The notes beneath the pieces were generated by a model that was not told the DNA's origin, did no database searches, and worked only from the letters and a program-made list of their open reading frames with translations. From an uncultured Acidimicrobiaceae bacterium (GTDB taxonomy: Bacteria > Actinomycetota > Acidimicrobiia > Acidimicrobiales > SZUA-35): DNA of 64,000 bases. Positions 9,848 to 18,690 of the stretch are shown piece after piece (position 1 is the first letter of the stretch; the number at the start of each line of letters is the position of its first letter). Position numbers and translations under genes: made by a program. The stretch spans positions 106,117 through 170,116 of the forward strand of contig CAMYLA010000013.1 in the NCBI GenBank assembly GCA_947259095.1. Reading direction: 5' to 3'.

Positions 9848-11662
9848 CTACTGGGCGATCCAGGCCATGCTCCAGCGGCCCTCGGCGTTGGGATGCCCAG
9901 CGCCGAGCGTGCCGTTCGGCAGCTCCCAGCTGTTCAGGCCCATGATGTCGTCCCGCACGCCGAGGGCGGTTGCGGTGTGACCGGAGAACCAGATCGGCAG
10001 ATCTTCCGCCAGCTGCAACATGACTTCTTCGTAGAGCGCATAGCGCGCATCGAAGTCATCGGTCTGGACGGCGGCGACCAGGTTGGCGAACACATCGGCG
10101 TTGAAGTAGTTCGACCAGTTGAGGGGCGACGGGGCGGGCACTCCGGCGGCCTCGGCGATCTCCGCCGTCGGCGGCGCCAGGGCCGGGTTCAGGAAGGTCG
10201 ACGGATCCTCATCGCTGGCCACACGCCAGCAGTGGGTGGTGTGCTGACCGACGAAGCCGTTGTCGGAACCGAGTGCATAGTCGATGTGGGTCTGCTGATC
10301 GTAGTTCGTCAGCTCGACGTTCACCAGCTCGCTCCCGCTCCAGGTCTGCTCCAGCACCTGCATGGCGGCGATCAGGGTCGGATCGGGCGGGCAGGACAGC
10401 TCGGTGTCGATCGGCTCGCCGACGGCCTTGCCGTCGGAGCGCTCCGGGTCGTCGATGTACTCCTGCAGCGACGCAACGCCGGCTTCGAAGTCGAACTGCG
10501 GCCATGCCGCTGCGGCCGCCTCGGAGTACCACGGGGAGTCGGGGCTGAACCACTGGGTACCGGGCAACGAGATGCCGGTGCCGCCGAGGGCTTCGATCAC
10601 GTTCTCCTGGCTGTTCATCTGGGTCAGGCCTCGCCGAACCCGGATGTCGTCGAACGGCGGGACGAGCACATTGAACATGCCACCGCCGACGTTGTTGCCC
10701 TGGAACTCGAACAGGAAGATCTCGGAACCCTCCTCGATGGCGACCCTGGCGTCACGGATGGTGCCCTGACGCAGGGTGTGCATGACCTGGGTGGTGCCCG
10801 AAAGCAGGGAATCGAGCCGGGTCCCCTCATCGGGGATGGGACGGAAGCTGATCCTGTCGAGGTACGGCAGCTGCGTGCCGTTGGCATCGACACCCCAGTA
10901 GTCGGGGTTACGCTCGACGATGGTTTCGTTGTCGAGGTCGCGGCTGACGAACAGGAATGGACCGGTACCGATTGGGTTGTCGTTGTAGCCGTCGGGATCC
11001 GACGCCGCCAGCGACGGTTCGAAGACCATGCCCAGTGGAGCCCGGGACAGGTAGGCCGGGAAGGCCGAGTTGGATGCGCTCAGGGTGTAGGTGACCTCGA
11101 GCTCGCCGGTCGCCTCGACCCCGATGAGGTTCGATGCCGTCACCTGGCCGGCCGAGGTGGTACCGGTCTGCTGAACCGGGAACATGTCGGCGATGGTCTG
11201 GGCGGTCAACGGCGTGCCGTCGTGGAACGAGATCCCGGACCGCAGGTTGCCGGTCCAGATGGTGAAGTCCTCGTTTGAGGAGATGTCCTCCAGCAACCAG
11301 CCTTCGTAGGTACCGTCGGACGTGGTCTCCATCAGCTTGTCGTAGATGGTCGGCAACACGTTCATGCAGGGTGACCCGCAGGTGTCCTCCCAGGGCCGCA
11401 TGCCGACGATCTCGGCTTCGAGACCGATGGCGATCTCGCCGCCTTGGGTGGCGACCGCATCGGAGGCCGCGACCTCGGTATCGACATCACCTTCGGCTTC
11501 TTCGCCGGCGGAGGTTTCGGTTTCCCCGTCGCCGTCGGTTTCGGTTTCGCTCGACTCGCCGCTTGCCTCTGCGTCGTCCCCGTCGTCGCTGCCACATGCG
11601 GCCGCGACGAGAGTGAACGCAAGAAGCAACGCGAAGAGCCTGTACAAGCTTCGCTTTGTCAT
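9848..11662 (-). CDS. oppA: Peptide ABC importer 2, extracytoplasmic solute-binding lipoprotein
   Basis: 604 residues from the ATG at 11662, which follows GAGAGGAAATCC. Signal peptide MTKRSLYRLFALLLAFTLVAA ends at a lipobox Cys, then a very acidic linker (GSDDGDDAEASGESSETE and on). SBP_bac_5 features include the LRSGISFHDGTPLTAQTIADM motif and IGTGPFLFVS. It is clearly a paralogue of the protein at 5871-7748 but diverged, so the two importers probably take different ligands. The 174-base spacer upstream, before oppF2, contains an AT-richer stretch (11725-11740) that could hold an internal promoter. Confidence 0.9.
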   Translation of the reverse strand: MTKRSLYRLFALLLAFTLVAAACGSDDGDDAEASGESSETETDGDGETETSAGEEAEGDVDTEVAASDAVATQGGEIAIGLEAEIVGMRPWEDTCGSPCMNVLPTIYDKLMETTSDGTYEGWLLEDISSNEDFTIWTGNLRSGISFHDGTPLTAQTIADMFPVQQTGTTSAGQVTASNLIGVEATGELEVTYTLSASNSAFPAYLSRAPLGMVFEPSLAASDPDGYNDNPIGTGPFLFVSRDLDNETIVERNPDYWGVDANGTQLPYLDRISFRPIPDEGTRLDSLLSGTTQVMHTLRQGTIRDARVAIEEGSEIFLFEFQGNNVGGGMFNVLVPPFDDIRVRRGLTQMNSQENVIEALGGTGISLPGTQWFSPDSPWYSEAAAAAWPQFDFEAGVASLQEYIDDPERSDGKAVGEPIDTELSCPPDPTLIAAMQVLEQTWSGSELVNVELTNYDQQTHIDYALGSDNGFVGQHTTHCWRVASDEDPSTFLNPALAPPTAEIAEAAGVPAPSPLNWSNYFNADVFANLVAAVQTDDFDARYALYEEVMLQLAEDLPIWFSGHTATALGVRDDIMGLNSWELPNGTLGAGHPNAEGRWSMAWIAQ

Positions 11663-11836
11663 GGATTTCCTCTCCCGTTTGATACTTGCATTGCGTCGGA
11701 GCTTCCTGGCCCTGACGCCTGTCTGAATGAATACATGATTCGCTGTCGACCACATGGTCAGCAACGACAATCGTCGCCAGGTCGACATCGGAACGTCCGC
11801 CGGCTCGGCCCTCTGCTCGGAGACTGCTTCGAAACG

Positions 11837-12859
11837 CTACACGACCTCCGCCTCGGCGGTATCCAGCTCCACCAAGGGATGATGGCAGGCAACGAAATGA
11901 TCCTCTGACACTCTCCGCATCTGTGGCTCCGCCCGCTCACAGATCTCGTCGGCCAGGGGACAGCGGGTCCGGAACCGGCACCCGGAGGGAGGATCGATCG
12001 GTGATGGCAGATCTCCCTCCGCTTCGACCGACTCGTCGAGCTTCACCAGCGGATCGGGAATGGGACTGGAGCCGAGCAGGAGTTGGGTATAGGGGTGGGC
12101 CGGATGGGCGTAGAGCTCGTCCGATTCGGACATCTCGCACATCTTGCCCAGGTACATCACCGCCACCCGGTCGCTGATGTTCTTCACCACTGCGAGGTCG
12201 TGGGCGATGAACACCAGCGTCAGGCCGTACTTCTGCTTCAGATCCTCCAGCATGTTCAGGATCTGGGCCTGGACCGAGACGTCGAGGGCCGACACCGGCT
12301 CGTCGCAGATGATCAGCTCCGGCTCCATGACCAGCGCCCTGGCGATCGAGATCCGCTGGCACTGCCCGCCGGAGAACTCATGGGGCCGCTTGTAGCGGGC
12401 CGCATCGGGATCGATGCCGACGGCGTGGAGCAACTCGCTCACCAGCGCCCACTGCTCGTCGTTGTCTGACGGGCCCCAGACCCGGAGGGGCTCGGCCACC
12501 ACATCACCGATCCGCCGCCGAGGATTCAACGAAGAGATCGGATCCTGGAAGATCATCTGGAGATCGGTACGGTGCTCCCGCATCTGCTCCGGCCCGAGCT
12601 GGGTGAGGTCCTCGCCGTCGAGGACCACCGCGCCCGACGTCGGCTTCGGGAGTTGCAGCAGCGCCCGACCGGTGGTGGATTTGCCACACCCGGACTCACC
12701 GACGAGGCCGAGGGTCTCCCCCCGGGCGATGTCGAAGCTGATGCCGCTGACCGCATGGACCTTCCTGCCACGCCCGGCGTCAAACTCCACGGTGAGACCT
12801 TCCACCCTCAGCAGCGTCTCGTCCTCTGGCCGAAGGTGGGCCTTCCCCGAGCCGGCCAT
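11837..12859 (-). CDS. oppF: Peptide ABC importer 2, OppF-type ATPase
   Basis: 340 residues, usual length. Begins AGSGKAHLRPEDETLLRVEG, nearly the same as the importer 1 OppF start. Walker A GESGCGKST, Q-loop FQDPISSLNPRRR, signature FSGGQCQR, Walker B LIICDEPVSALD, H-loop IAHDLAVV and the C-terminal GCRFRTRC motif are all present. It has no membrane insertion, which makes it the natural control for the odd paralogue. The ATG at 12859 shares one base with the oppD2 stop (TGATG). Confidence 0.93.
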   Translation of the reverse strand: MAGSGKAHLRPEDETLLRVEGLTVEFDAGRGRKVHAVSGISFDIARGETLGLVGESGCGKSTTGRALLQLPKPTSGAVVLDGEDLTQLGPEQMREHRTDLQMIFQDPISSLNPRRRIGDVVAEPLRVWGPSDNDEQWALVSELLHAVGIDPDAARYKRPHEFSGGQCQRISIARALVMEPELIICDEPVSALDVSVQAQILNMLEDLKQKYGLTLVFIAHDLAVVKNISDRVAVMYLGKMCEMSESDELYAHPAHPYTQLLLGSSPIPDPLVKLDESVEAEGDLPSPIDPPSGCRFRTRCPLADEICERAEPQMRRVSEDHFVACHHPLVELDTAEAEVV

Positions 12860-13938
12860 CAGCCTGTCACTCCCTGGTCGATGAGCTCCTCGGTGGCCTG
12901 GATCTCCCCCGCCACCGCCAGGGCCTGAGGCAGACCCGCCTCGAGGTTGTGCTCGTAGGCCCGACGGTTCTCCTCGCTCCCCACCGGAAACCAGCAGGCG
13001 AAGGTGTGATCGGGGCCGGCCGCGGGGGCCAGCGGCGGCTCCTCCTCACGGCAACGGGCTTGGGCGTATGGGCAGCGGGGGGCGAAGCTGCAGCCCGTCG
13101 GCGGGCTCATCAGATCCGGCGGGCGGCCGGCGATCGCCGCCAGCTTGGTGTGTTTCGGCTGGTCCACCTTGGGGATGGCCTTGAGCAGCGCCTCGGTGTA
13201 GGGGTGGCGCATGTCGGCGAACAACTGGCCGGTCGGTGCCTTCTCGACGACCTTGCCGGCATACATCACGGCGATCTGATCGGTCCGGCCGGCCACGACC
13301 CCGAGATCGTGGGTGACCAGGATCATCGTCATGAAACGGTCCCGCTGCTGGCTGGCCAGGAGATTGAGGATCTGATGCTGGACCGTGACATCGAGGGCGG
13401 TGGTCGGCTCGTCTGCGAACAGCATCTTGGGCCCGCAGGCCAGGGCAATGGCGATACAGACCCGTTGCCGCATCCCCCCGGACAGCTCGTGTGGGTAGTT
13501 GGATATCCGGGCCTCGGGTTCGGGAATTCGAACGCTCCGCAGGAGCTGGACCGCGTTCTCCTCGGCCTCGGACTTCGAGAAGTCGAGGTGGTAGCGGAGG
13601 TGCTCGGTGAGCTGCCGGCCGATCTTGACCACCGGGTTGAGCGACGTCATCGGGTCCTGGAACACCATGGCCATCTCGATGCCCCAGAGCTTCTTCATCT
13701 CCTTTGCCGAGAGATCGAGCAGCTCGGTTCCGTCGTAGATCACCGAGCCGGTGGAGATGGCGTTGTCTGCGATGTTCAGCCGCATGACCGACCGGCTGAG
13801 AACGGTTTTACCGGAGCCCGATTCGCCGACGATGCCGAGGGTGGAGCCACGAGGCAACGAGAACGACACCCCATCGACCGCCTTGACCACGCCGGCCTGG
13901 GTCTCGAAATGGGTTCGGAGATCGTCGACGACCAGCAG
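12859..13938 (-). CDS. oppD: Peptide ABC importer 2, OppD-type ATPase; start codon unclear
   Basis: Walker [10 protein letters not shown]-loop [10 protein letters not shown], signature LSGGMRQR, Walker [13 protein letters not shown] and the C-terminal [15 protein letters not shown] motif mark an OppD. The conserved first strand ([16 protein letters not shown]) lies upstream of the first conventional start, a GTG at 13890, and no ATG, GTG or TTG occurs in frame before the stop at about 13994. CTG codons at 13938 and 13935, four and seven bases after a GAGGG, are the best candidates and give 358-359 residues. Otherwise a one-base frameshift joins it to the ATG at 14006 in another frame. First gene of the run. 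Confidence 0.85.
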   Translation of the reverse strand: MLVVDDLRTHFETQAGVVKAVDGVSFSLPRGSTLGIVGESGSGKTVLSRSVMRLNIADNAISTGSVIYDGTELLDLSAKEMKKLWGIEMAMVFQDPMTSLNPVVKIGRQLTEHLRYHLDFSKSEAEENAVQLLRSVRIPEPEARISNYPHELSGGMRQRVCIAIALACGPKMLFADEPTTALDVTVQHQILNLLASQQRDRFMTMILVTHDLGVVAGRTDQIAVMYAGKVVEKAPTGQLFADMRHPYTEALLKAIPKVDQPKHTKLAAIAGRPPDLMSPPTGCSFAPRCPYAQARCREEEPPLAPAAGPDHTFACWFPVGSEENRRAYEHNLEAGLPQALAVAGEIQATEELIDQGVTG

Positions 13939-14087
13939 GTCACCCTCGGGCCAACGGCGCCGATCGTCGATGTCTCTGATGTAGCAAGATGCTTATGGCA
14001 CCACACATCGGGCCCCAGCGCAATAATCGACCATCGACCACAACCGAGGTGTCACAAAACCTTCAACCACGGAGAACGGCCCGACCG

Positions 14088-15182
14088 CTATCGCGCCCGG
14101 ACCACATCGGCGGTCTCCCGTAGACCGAGCGGTTCGTGAGGCCCGACGATCAACAGCTCGAGCACCCCGGTCCCCCGGCGATCACCGCTGCGGGCCTCGA
14201 CGATGTGCTGGACGTGGAAGTTCCCGGGATGAGCGGGATCGAGCTCGTCGAGCACGACCCGCTCGACCTCCACCACGTCGTCGCCGACCCACGAGCCATG
14301 GCGGAATCTGGGATGGCCGTAGCCGACGCCGGACATCTGGAATCGAGCCAGCGGCGTCAGTTCGACGACGATCTCCTCGGCCCGCCACGGCTGCAGCCGG
14401 AGGCCGGCGGTTCGCATCCACCGCGTCCCCGGTTCCAGTTCCAGGTCGTAGTCGACCGAGGCCATCTGCTCGACCGGCTGCAACCATGGCTCGGTCCCCG
14501 GCCGTAACAGGTCGGCGGCGAAGCCACCGTCGTGCCATCGGGAGCCGTCGGCACGCTCGTTGACATCGAGGTGAATTGCGCCATCGTCGAAGTTGACCGG
14601 GGTCCACAGCCAGAAGAACTGCGGGGCAACCGGCGGGCTGTCGGTCCCCCGTCCACCCCGCTGACCCCACGACCGGTCCCGACAGCCCCTCGTGCCGGTC
14701 ACGTCGATGGTCGAGCCGTCGACCCGGGCGCTGCCGGTCCAGTCACCGAACTGGGTGTATCGGGTGTAGTCGAAGACGCCGAGCGAGAGGTGGTGGTTTG
14801 AGAAGCGGGGCTCCTCGATCGGCGGGGTCCTGGCTGCGAACCGGGCCTCGATGCCGACCTCGGGATGATCGACGGCGATCGTGATGGCCGACATCGGCCG
14901 ATCGATGTCGATCGTGATCGGGCCCACGGTGGTGCGGCGGCGATCGGCCCCCAGCCGCCCGCTGGCGTAGACGGAGTGCTGGACCCCGTCGACCATGACG
15001 CACAGGGCGCCGTCGATGATCCGCCGGTTGGGATACACCCCGAGAGCCAGGGCGAAGAACACCGAACCATCGGCGCTGTAGCCGTTGAAGAAGTAGCGGT
15101 CGTAGGCGTTGGTCCCGAGGCTGTTCTCGGTGATCGACACCGGCGTCTGGTGGATCGGGAAGTCATCGAGTGGGTCGAGCAT
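14088..15182 (-). CDS. Conserved protein, possible lipocalin-like (CrtC/AttH or DUF7064/7065) fold
   Basis: 364 residues, no signal peptide or membrane helix. Rich in beta-strand patterns and aromatic residues. The segment GTRGCRDRSWGQRGGRG resembles the D-SWG-R motif in actinobacterial DUF7064/DUF7065-type and AttH-like proteins, which are thought to bind hydrophobic small molecules. The assignment rests on this motif and the overall pattern only. It is followed closely by no partner gene on the same strand; the hydrolase at 15239 is upstream and co-oriented (56-base gap), so the two may form an operon. Confidence 0.65.
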   Translation of the reverse strand: MLDPLDDFPIHQTPVSITENSLGTNAYDRYFFNGYSADGSVFFALALGVYPNRRIIDGALCVMVDGVQHSVYASGRLGADRRRTTVGPITIDIDRPMSAITIAVDHPEVGIEARFAARTPPIEEPRFSNHHLSLGVFDYTRYTQFGDWTGSARVDGSTIDVTGTRGCRDRSWGQRGGRGTDSPPVAPQFFWLWTPVNFDDGAIHLDVNERADGSRWHDGGFAADLLRPGTEPWLQPVEQMASVDYDLELEPGTRWMRTAGLRLQPWRAEEIVVELTPLARFQMSGVGYGHPRFRHGSWVGDDVVEVERVVLDELDPAHPGNFHVQHIVEARSGDRRGTGVLELLIVGPHEPLGLRETADVVRAR

Positions 15183-15238
15183 GACCAGCGGATCTCCTGG
15201 GTCGTTTCTTCGGTTTCAGCGGCCCGCCTCCCGGGTCC

Positions 15239-16177
15239 TCAATGCCCGAGCTCGTCGGCGAGGAACTCATCGACGGTTCGGATCGCTTCCTGCAGGTGGG
15301 CCCGGCCGTCGGGGCCGGTGTAGTAGTGGGTTGCACCCACGATCTGGTGGATTCGTTTCCGATCGTGGGGTATCACCTCGAACAACCGGTTGGTGTGGCT
15401 CGGGGTGCAGGCATCGTCGGCGGTGTTGCCCACCACCAGCACCGGCACGCTCACACCCGCTGCGGCGCCAAGGGCATCGCCCCGGGCGTGATCGAAGCTC
15501 CATTGGCTGAGCCAGCTGCGCAGGGTCGAGAACCGGGCCAGGCCGACCGGCCCGTCGTTGACGATGCGTGGATCGCCGAGGTAGCACCAGCCCGGTCGGC
15601 GGTCGCTGGGATCGATGGCCGGATCGAGCCATCGTGGATCGGCCATGGTCCCGTTGACGATGAAGGCCCGCTCCTCGTTGTGGCGGCCCTCGGCCCGCAG
15701 CGCCCCAAGTTGAGCCAGCACCCAATCGGTGATGCGGCGGTTGCGGGCGACCTGGGCCTCACGGAACCGGGTCACATAGTCGGCCCGGTACGGCGGCTGG
15801 TTCGGATTGGCCGGATCGTAGAGGTTGAGTTCGGGGTCGCGGTCGGACACGACCTTCTCCATGATCAGCGCCGAATCGCTCCCCCGGTAGCGGGAGTTGG
15901 CCCAGATCACGTGATGACCGGCCCTGGCCAGACCGGACACGATCGGCAGGTACATCCCGCCACCGGTGGGGTGCATGAAGATGAGCGCGGTTCGATCCTC
16001 GGCCACCGAACCGGCAGGCCGGACCAGGTGGCAGTCGAGGCCGATCACATCACCGCCACCACCGTAGGTGTCGCTGAACGCCGCATCCTCACGATGGACG
16101 ACCACATAGGCGACCCGCTCGCAGCCCGGTGGTGTTCCCGGCGGAGGTGCGCTCCGGTCGTGGTTCGGCTCACTCAC
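15239..16177 (-). CDS. Alpha/beta hydrolase with apparent internal deletion of the nucleophile region
   Basis: 312 residues from the GTG at 16177. Oxyanion-type segment FMHPTGGGMYLP, then ANSRYRGSDSALIMEKVV, then SDRDPELNLYDPANPNQPP, a later Asp-containing strand (VVGNTADDACTPSH) and the His loop GATHYYTGPDG. In relatives I recall, about 100 residues with a G-x-S-G-G nucleophile elbow stand between the IMEKV helix and the DPELDLYDP stretch. Here they are absent and no other G-x-S-x-G is visible, although the frame is open. The protein is therefore either catalytically dead or a remnant. Upstream start choices read through unrelated DNA. Confidence 0.7.
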   Translation of the reverse strand: MSEPNHDRSAPPPGTPPGCERVAYVVVHREDAAFSDTYGGGGDVIGLDCHLVRPAGSVAEDRTALIFMHPTGGGMYLPIVSGLARAGHHVIWANSRYRGSDSALIMEKVVSDRDPELNLYDPANPNQPPYRADYVTRFREAQVARNRRITDWVLAQLGALRAEGRHNEERAFIVNGTMADPRWLDPAIDPSDRRPGWCYLGDPRIVNDGPVGLARFSTLRSWLSQWSFDHARGDALGAAAGVSVPVLVVGNTADDACTPSHTNRLFEVIPHDRKRIHQIVGATHYYTGPDGRAHLQEAIRTVDEFLADELGH

Positions 16178-16297
16178 CGGCCCATTGTCACGCAAACGCC
16201 GGGCTTCGTCGATCCACACCGGCTCAGAGCGCCCGCTCGGAGCGGGCCCCGGGGGATCGGGCCGGGCCCGCTCCCCCGGTGCTATCGTTGTCCGCCG

Positions 16298-16636
16298 ATG
16301 GCACGGACCCACCGGCAGCGCCGGATCTACGACCAGCCGCAGGCCGAGGTACGTCAGGCCGTCGAGCGGGCAATGTACGAGTTGGGTCTGGAGATCAAGC
16401 CGGACTCCACCGAGTACGAGGTTCGCGGGGTCCACTCGATGAGCACCCTGTCCTGGGGGGAGCAGGTCAAGGTGCTGCTGGCCACCTTCCCCGGTGGCGG
16501 CACCCAGGTCGTCGCCGAATCGAAGCTGGTCTTCGGCTTCGTCGACTGGGGCCGGAACACCTCAAACGTCGAGGGGCTGTTCGGCTCCATGGCCGCATTG
16601 CTCGGACCCGGGGAGGCGGCCCCACTGGAACCGTAA
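16298..16636 (+). CDS. Small conserved protein of unknown function
   Basis: 112 residues from the ATG at 16298. The sequence has a plausible alpha-beta pattern (QAEVRQAVERAMYELGLEIK, then VKVLLATFPGGGTQVVAESK, then VDWGRNTSNVEGLFGSM) reminiscent of small lipid-binding or START-like domains, but no catalytic motif is visible. No signal peptide. Divergent from the damaged hydrolase, separated by 120 bases that would hold both promoters. Confidence 0.7.
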   Translation: MARTHRQRRIYDQPQAEVRQAVERAMYELGLEIKPDSTEYEVRGVHSMSTLSWGEQVKVLLATFPGGGTQVVAESKLVFGFVDWGRNTSNVEGLFGSMAALLGPGEAAPLEP

Positions 16637-16717
16637 GCGTTCCAGCAAAGACATCAGAACCGGAATCGTAAGAATTCCCCGATGTAAACGCCCGGCCGCT
16701 TCTGCACTAAGGTGCCA

Positions 16718-17794
16718 ATGGGGTCAACGGGAATCATGACGGCGGACGAAGGGTCGAACCCACAGCAGCGGCAACCACACCGTCGGCGCGCCATCATTTG
16801 GCTGCTCGGCGCCGCCGCGCTGGCGCTGCTGGTCGGCTGCGGCGGGGAGGCGTCCTCGGGTCTTGGCAACGAGCCCCTGCCCGCGACCACCCGCCCCACC
16901 CCCACGACCATCCCCGTCGACACCGGCCCCACCATCGACTTCGACCGGCTGCCAAACCAGAGCAGCACCCCACTGCCGGAGGACGCAACCGCAACCGAGG
17001 TGGCGGCGGTGGTCGACGACATGCGGGGCCCGACCGACGACATCTCCGAACAGCTGGCCCGGCTGGCTCCGTTCGTCGATTTCGAGACACCGACGAATTC
17101 GCAGATCACCGACCTCTCCCTCTCGGTGGCCACCGCCGATGAGGAGCAAGTCCGGATCTCGGCTCGGGTTGCGCTGCGAAGCCCGTTGCCGCCGGCCGAG
17201 CTGGCAGAGCACTTCGACATCGATCGCCGGTCCGAGGCCTGGTTCATGGTCAGCGAGGTCGACGAAATCGTTGACCGGGCGGCCAGGATCACCCAGGTCT
17301 ATCGAAAGCCTGGCCGCTCAGGTGACGAGACCGAACTGACGGTCACCATCACCGACGGACCGTTCACGGTCTACGAGGTGGACTACCGGGTCGAGATCGA
17401 GCCCGACGCCGAAGACGGCGCAGATGACGACGCAGCAGACAGCGTGGACACCCTGGCGTCGTTGCTGGCCTGGCAGGAGGCCATCCGGCTGCCCCAGTCG
17501 GCCGACTTCGTCGAAACGAGGATCAGCACCGCCGACGATCTCGGCAAGCTCGAAGTGGTCTACGAGATCCCCGGCGAAACGGCGGCCGCAGTCCGGGAGA
17601 ACATCAGCCGGCTGGTTCGCCCCGCCGAGTTCGAAACTCCGGCGTCCGACGGCAGCGGAGAGAATGCGGCGCCGCTGGTGTTGGTCGACACCGACCAGCG
17701 GCGATTCCTGGTGGAGTTCGCGGTCACGAGGGAGCCGGAGCTCATCGAGACCATCATCTCCACCGAGTTCGGACTGCAACCGATCGATCCCTGA
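16718..17794 (+). CDS. Lipoprotein of unknown function
   Basis: 358 residues from the ATG at 16718, with AAGG just upstream; a GTG at 16712 or ATG at 16736 are alternatives. After a basic stretch (QRQPHRRR) a hydrophobic core ends in a lipobox (ALLVGC), so the product should be anchored outside the membrane. A Pro/Thr linker is followed by a mostly beta-patterned, acidic domain with no motif I recognise. Two segments look weakly alike (LARLAPFVDFETP near residue 115 and LVRPAEFETP near 305), hinting at an internal duplication. Confidence 0.75.
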   Translation: MGSTGIMTADEGSNPQQRQPHRRRAIIWLLGAAALALLVGCGGEASSGLGNEPLPATTRPTPTTIPVDTGPTIDFDRLPNQSSTPLPEDATATEVAAVVDDMRGPTDDISEQLARLAPFVDFETPTNSQITDLSLSVATADEEQVRISARVALRSPLPPAELAEHFDIDRRSEAWFMVSEVDEIVDRAARITQVYRKPGRSGDETELTVTITDGPFTVYEVDYRVEIEPDAEDGADDDAADSVDTLASLLAWQEAIRLPQSADFVETRISTADDLGKLEVVYEIPGETAAAVRENISRLVRPAEFETPASDGSGENAAPLVLVDTDQRRFLVEFAVTREPELIETIISTEFGLQPIDP

Positions 17795-17819
17795 GCCCCG
17801 GCGGCGATCGCACCGAACA

Positions 17820-18068
17820 TCAAGGCCGGCAGCCGAGCACCTCCCAGCCGACCTCGGCCGGATCCCAGGCCAGCACCGGTCTGCGGCCATCGACCGGGGG
17901 CAATTCGAGGGTCACCCCGCAATCGGACACCCGCAGTACTGCGTCGCCACCGCCGCCGGTCTCGACCGGCTCGTTCCCCATCGGCTCGCTGTCGGGCTCG
18001 GAGATCGTCAACGCCAGACCGTGACCGGTCGGGCGATACTGCACACACACTTTTCGGATTGCAGCCAT
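17820..18068 (-). CDS. Hypothetical 82-residue protein
   Basis: From the ATG at 18068. Composition (balanced acidic and hydrophobic residues, a Gly-rich turn, VLRVSDCGVTLELPP) looks like a real small cytoplasmic protein rather than a shadow frame. It could also start at a GTG a few codons upstream. No family recognised. It converges with the lipoprotein at 16718-17794 (25-base gap). Confidence 0.45.
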   Translation of the reverse strand: MAAIRKVCVQYRPTGHGLALTISEPDSEPMGNEPVETGGGGDAVLRVSDCGVTLELPPVDGRRPVLAWDPAEVGWEVLGCRP

Positions 18069-18237
18069 ACCATTGAGACGCACCAACCGGGACGTTGGTT
18101 CTGACGATTGCGTTACGAACCCGTCTCGACCGGACCGAGCTGTCGATGGGAGTGGTCGTGTCACCCGAAACATGCGCCGAAAGACCCTGGGCCACCCGAT
18201 CGTCGGCGATCGACGAAACCGTCCGGGCCTTTGACCG

Positions 18238-18690
18238 ATGAGCGATCGTCGGGTTCTGGTTCTCAACGGGCCGAACCTCAACCTGCTCGGCACGAGGGAG
18301 CCGGAGATCTACGGCTCGGAATCGCTGGCCGAGATCATCGACCGGCTGACCGTCGCCGGCCGTGAGCTCGGGTGCGAGATCCGGCACCTGCAGTCCAACG
18401 CCGAAGGGGCGTTGATCGACGCCATCCACGACGCCATGTCGTGGGCCGACGGCGTGGTGTTCAACGCCGGCGGCTACACCCACACAAGTGTGGCCCTGCG
18501 CGACGCCATCAGCGCCTGCCGGCTGCCGGTGGTGGAGACCCACCTCTCGAACGTGCACGCCAGGGAGGAGTTCCGCCACCGATCCCTGCTGGCCCCGGTA
18601 TGCCTCGGGGTGGTGGCCGGCTTCGGGTCAGACGGTTACCGGATCGCCCTCACCGGACTCCTCAACCACCTCGAGCGGACCGGGAGCTGA
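18238..18690 (+). CDS. aroQ: 3-dehydroquinate dehydratase, type II
   Basis: 150 residues. Converts 3-dehydroquinate to 3-dehydroshikimate in the shikimate pathway, acting as a cytosolic dodecamer. Signature LNGPNLNLLGTREPEIYG carries the catalytic Arg20 and Tyr25; the substrate loop NAGGYTHTS (76-84) and the catalytic His102 in ETHLSN are present. Length is normal. The last 63 bases overlap the end of the RND exporter gene on the other strand. No other aro genes are nearby. Confidence 0.96.
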   Translation: MSDRRVLVLNGPNLNLLGTREPEIYGSESLAEIIDRLTVAGRELGCEIRHLQSNAEGALIDAIHDAMSWADGVVFNAGGYTHTSVALRDAISACRLPVVETHLSNVHAREEFRHRSLLAPVCLGVVAGFGSDGYRIALTGLLNHLERTGS

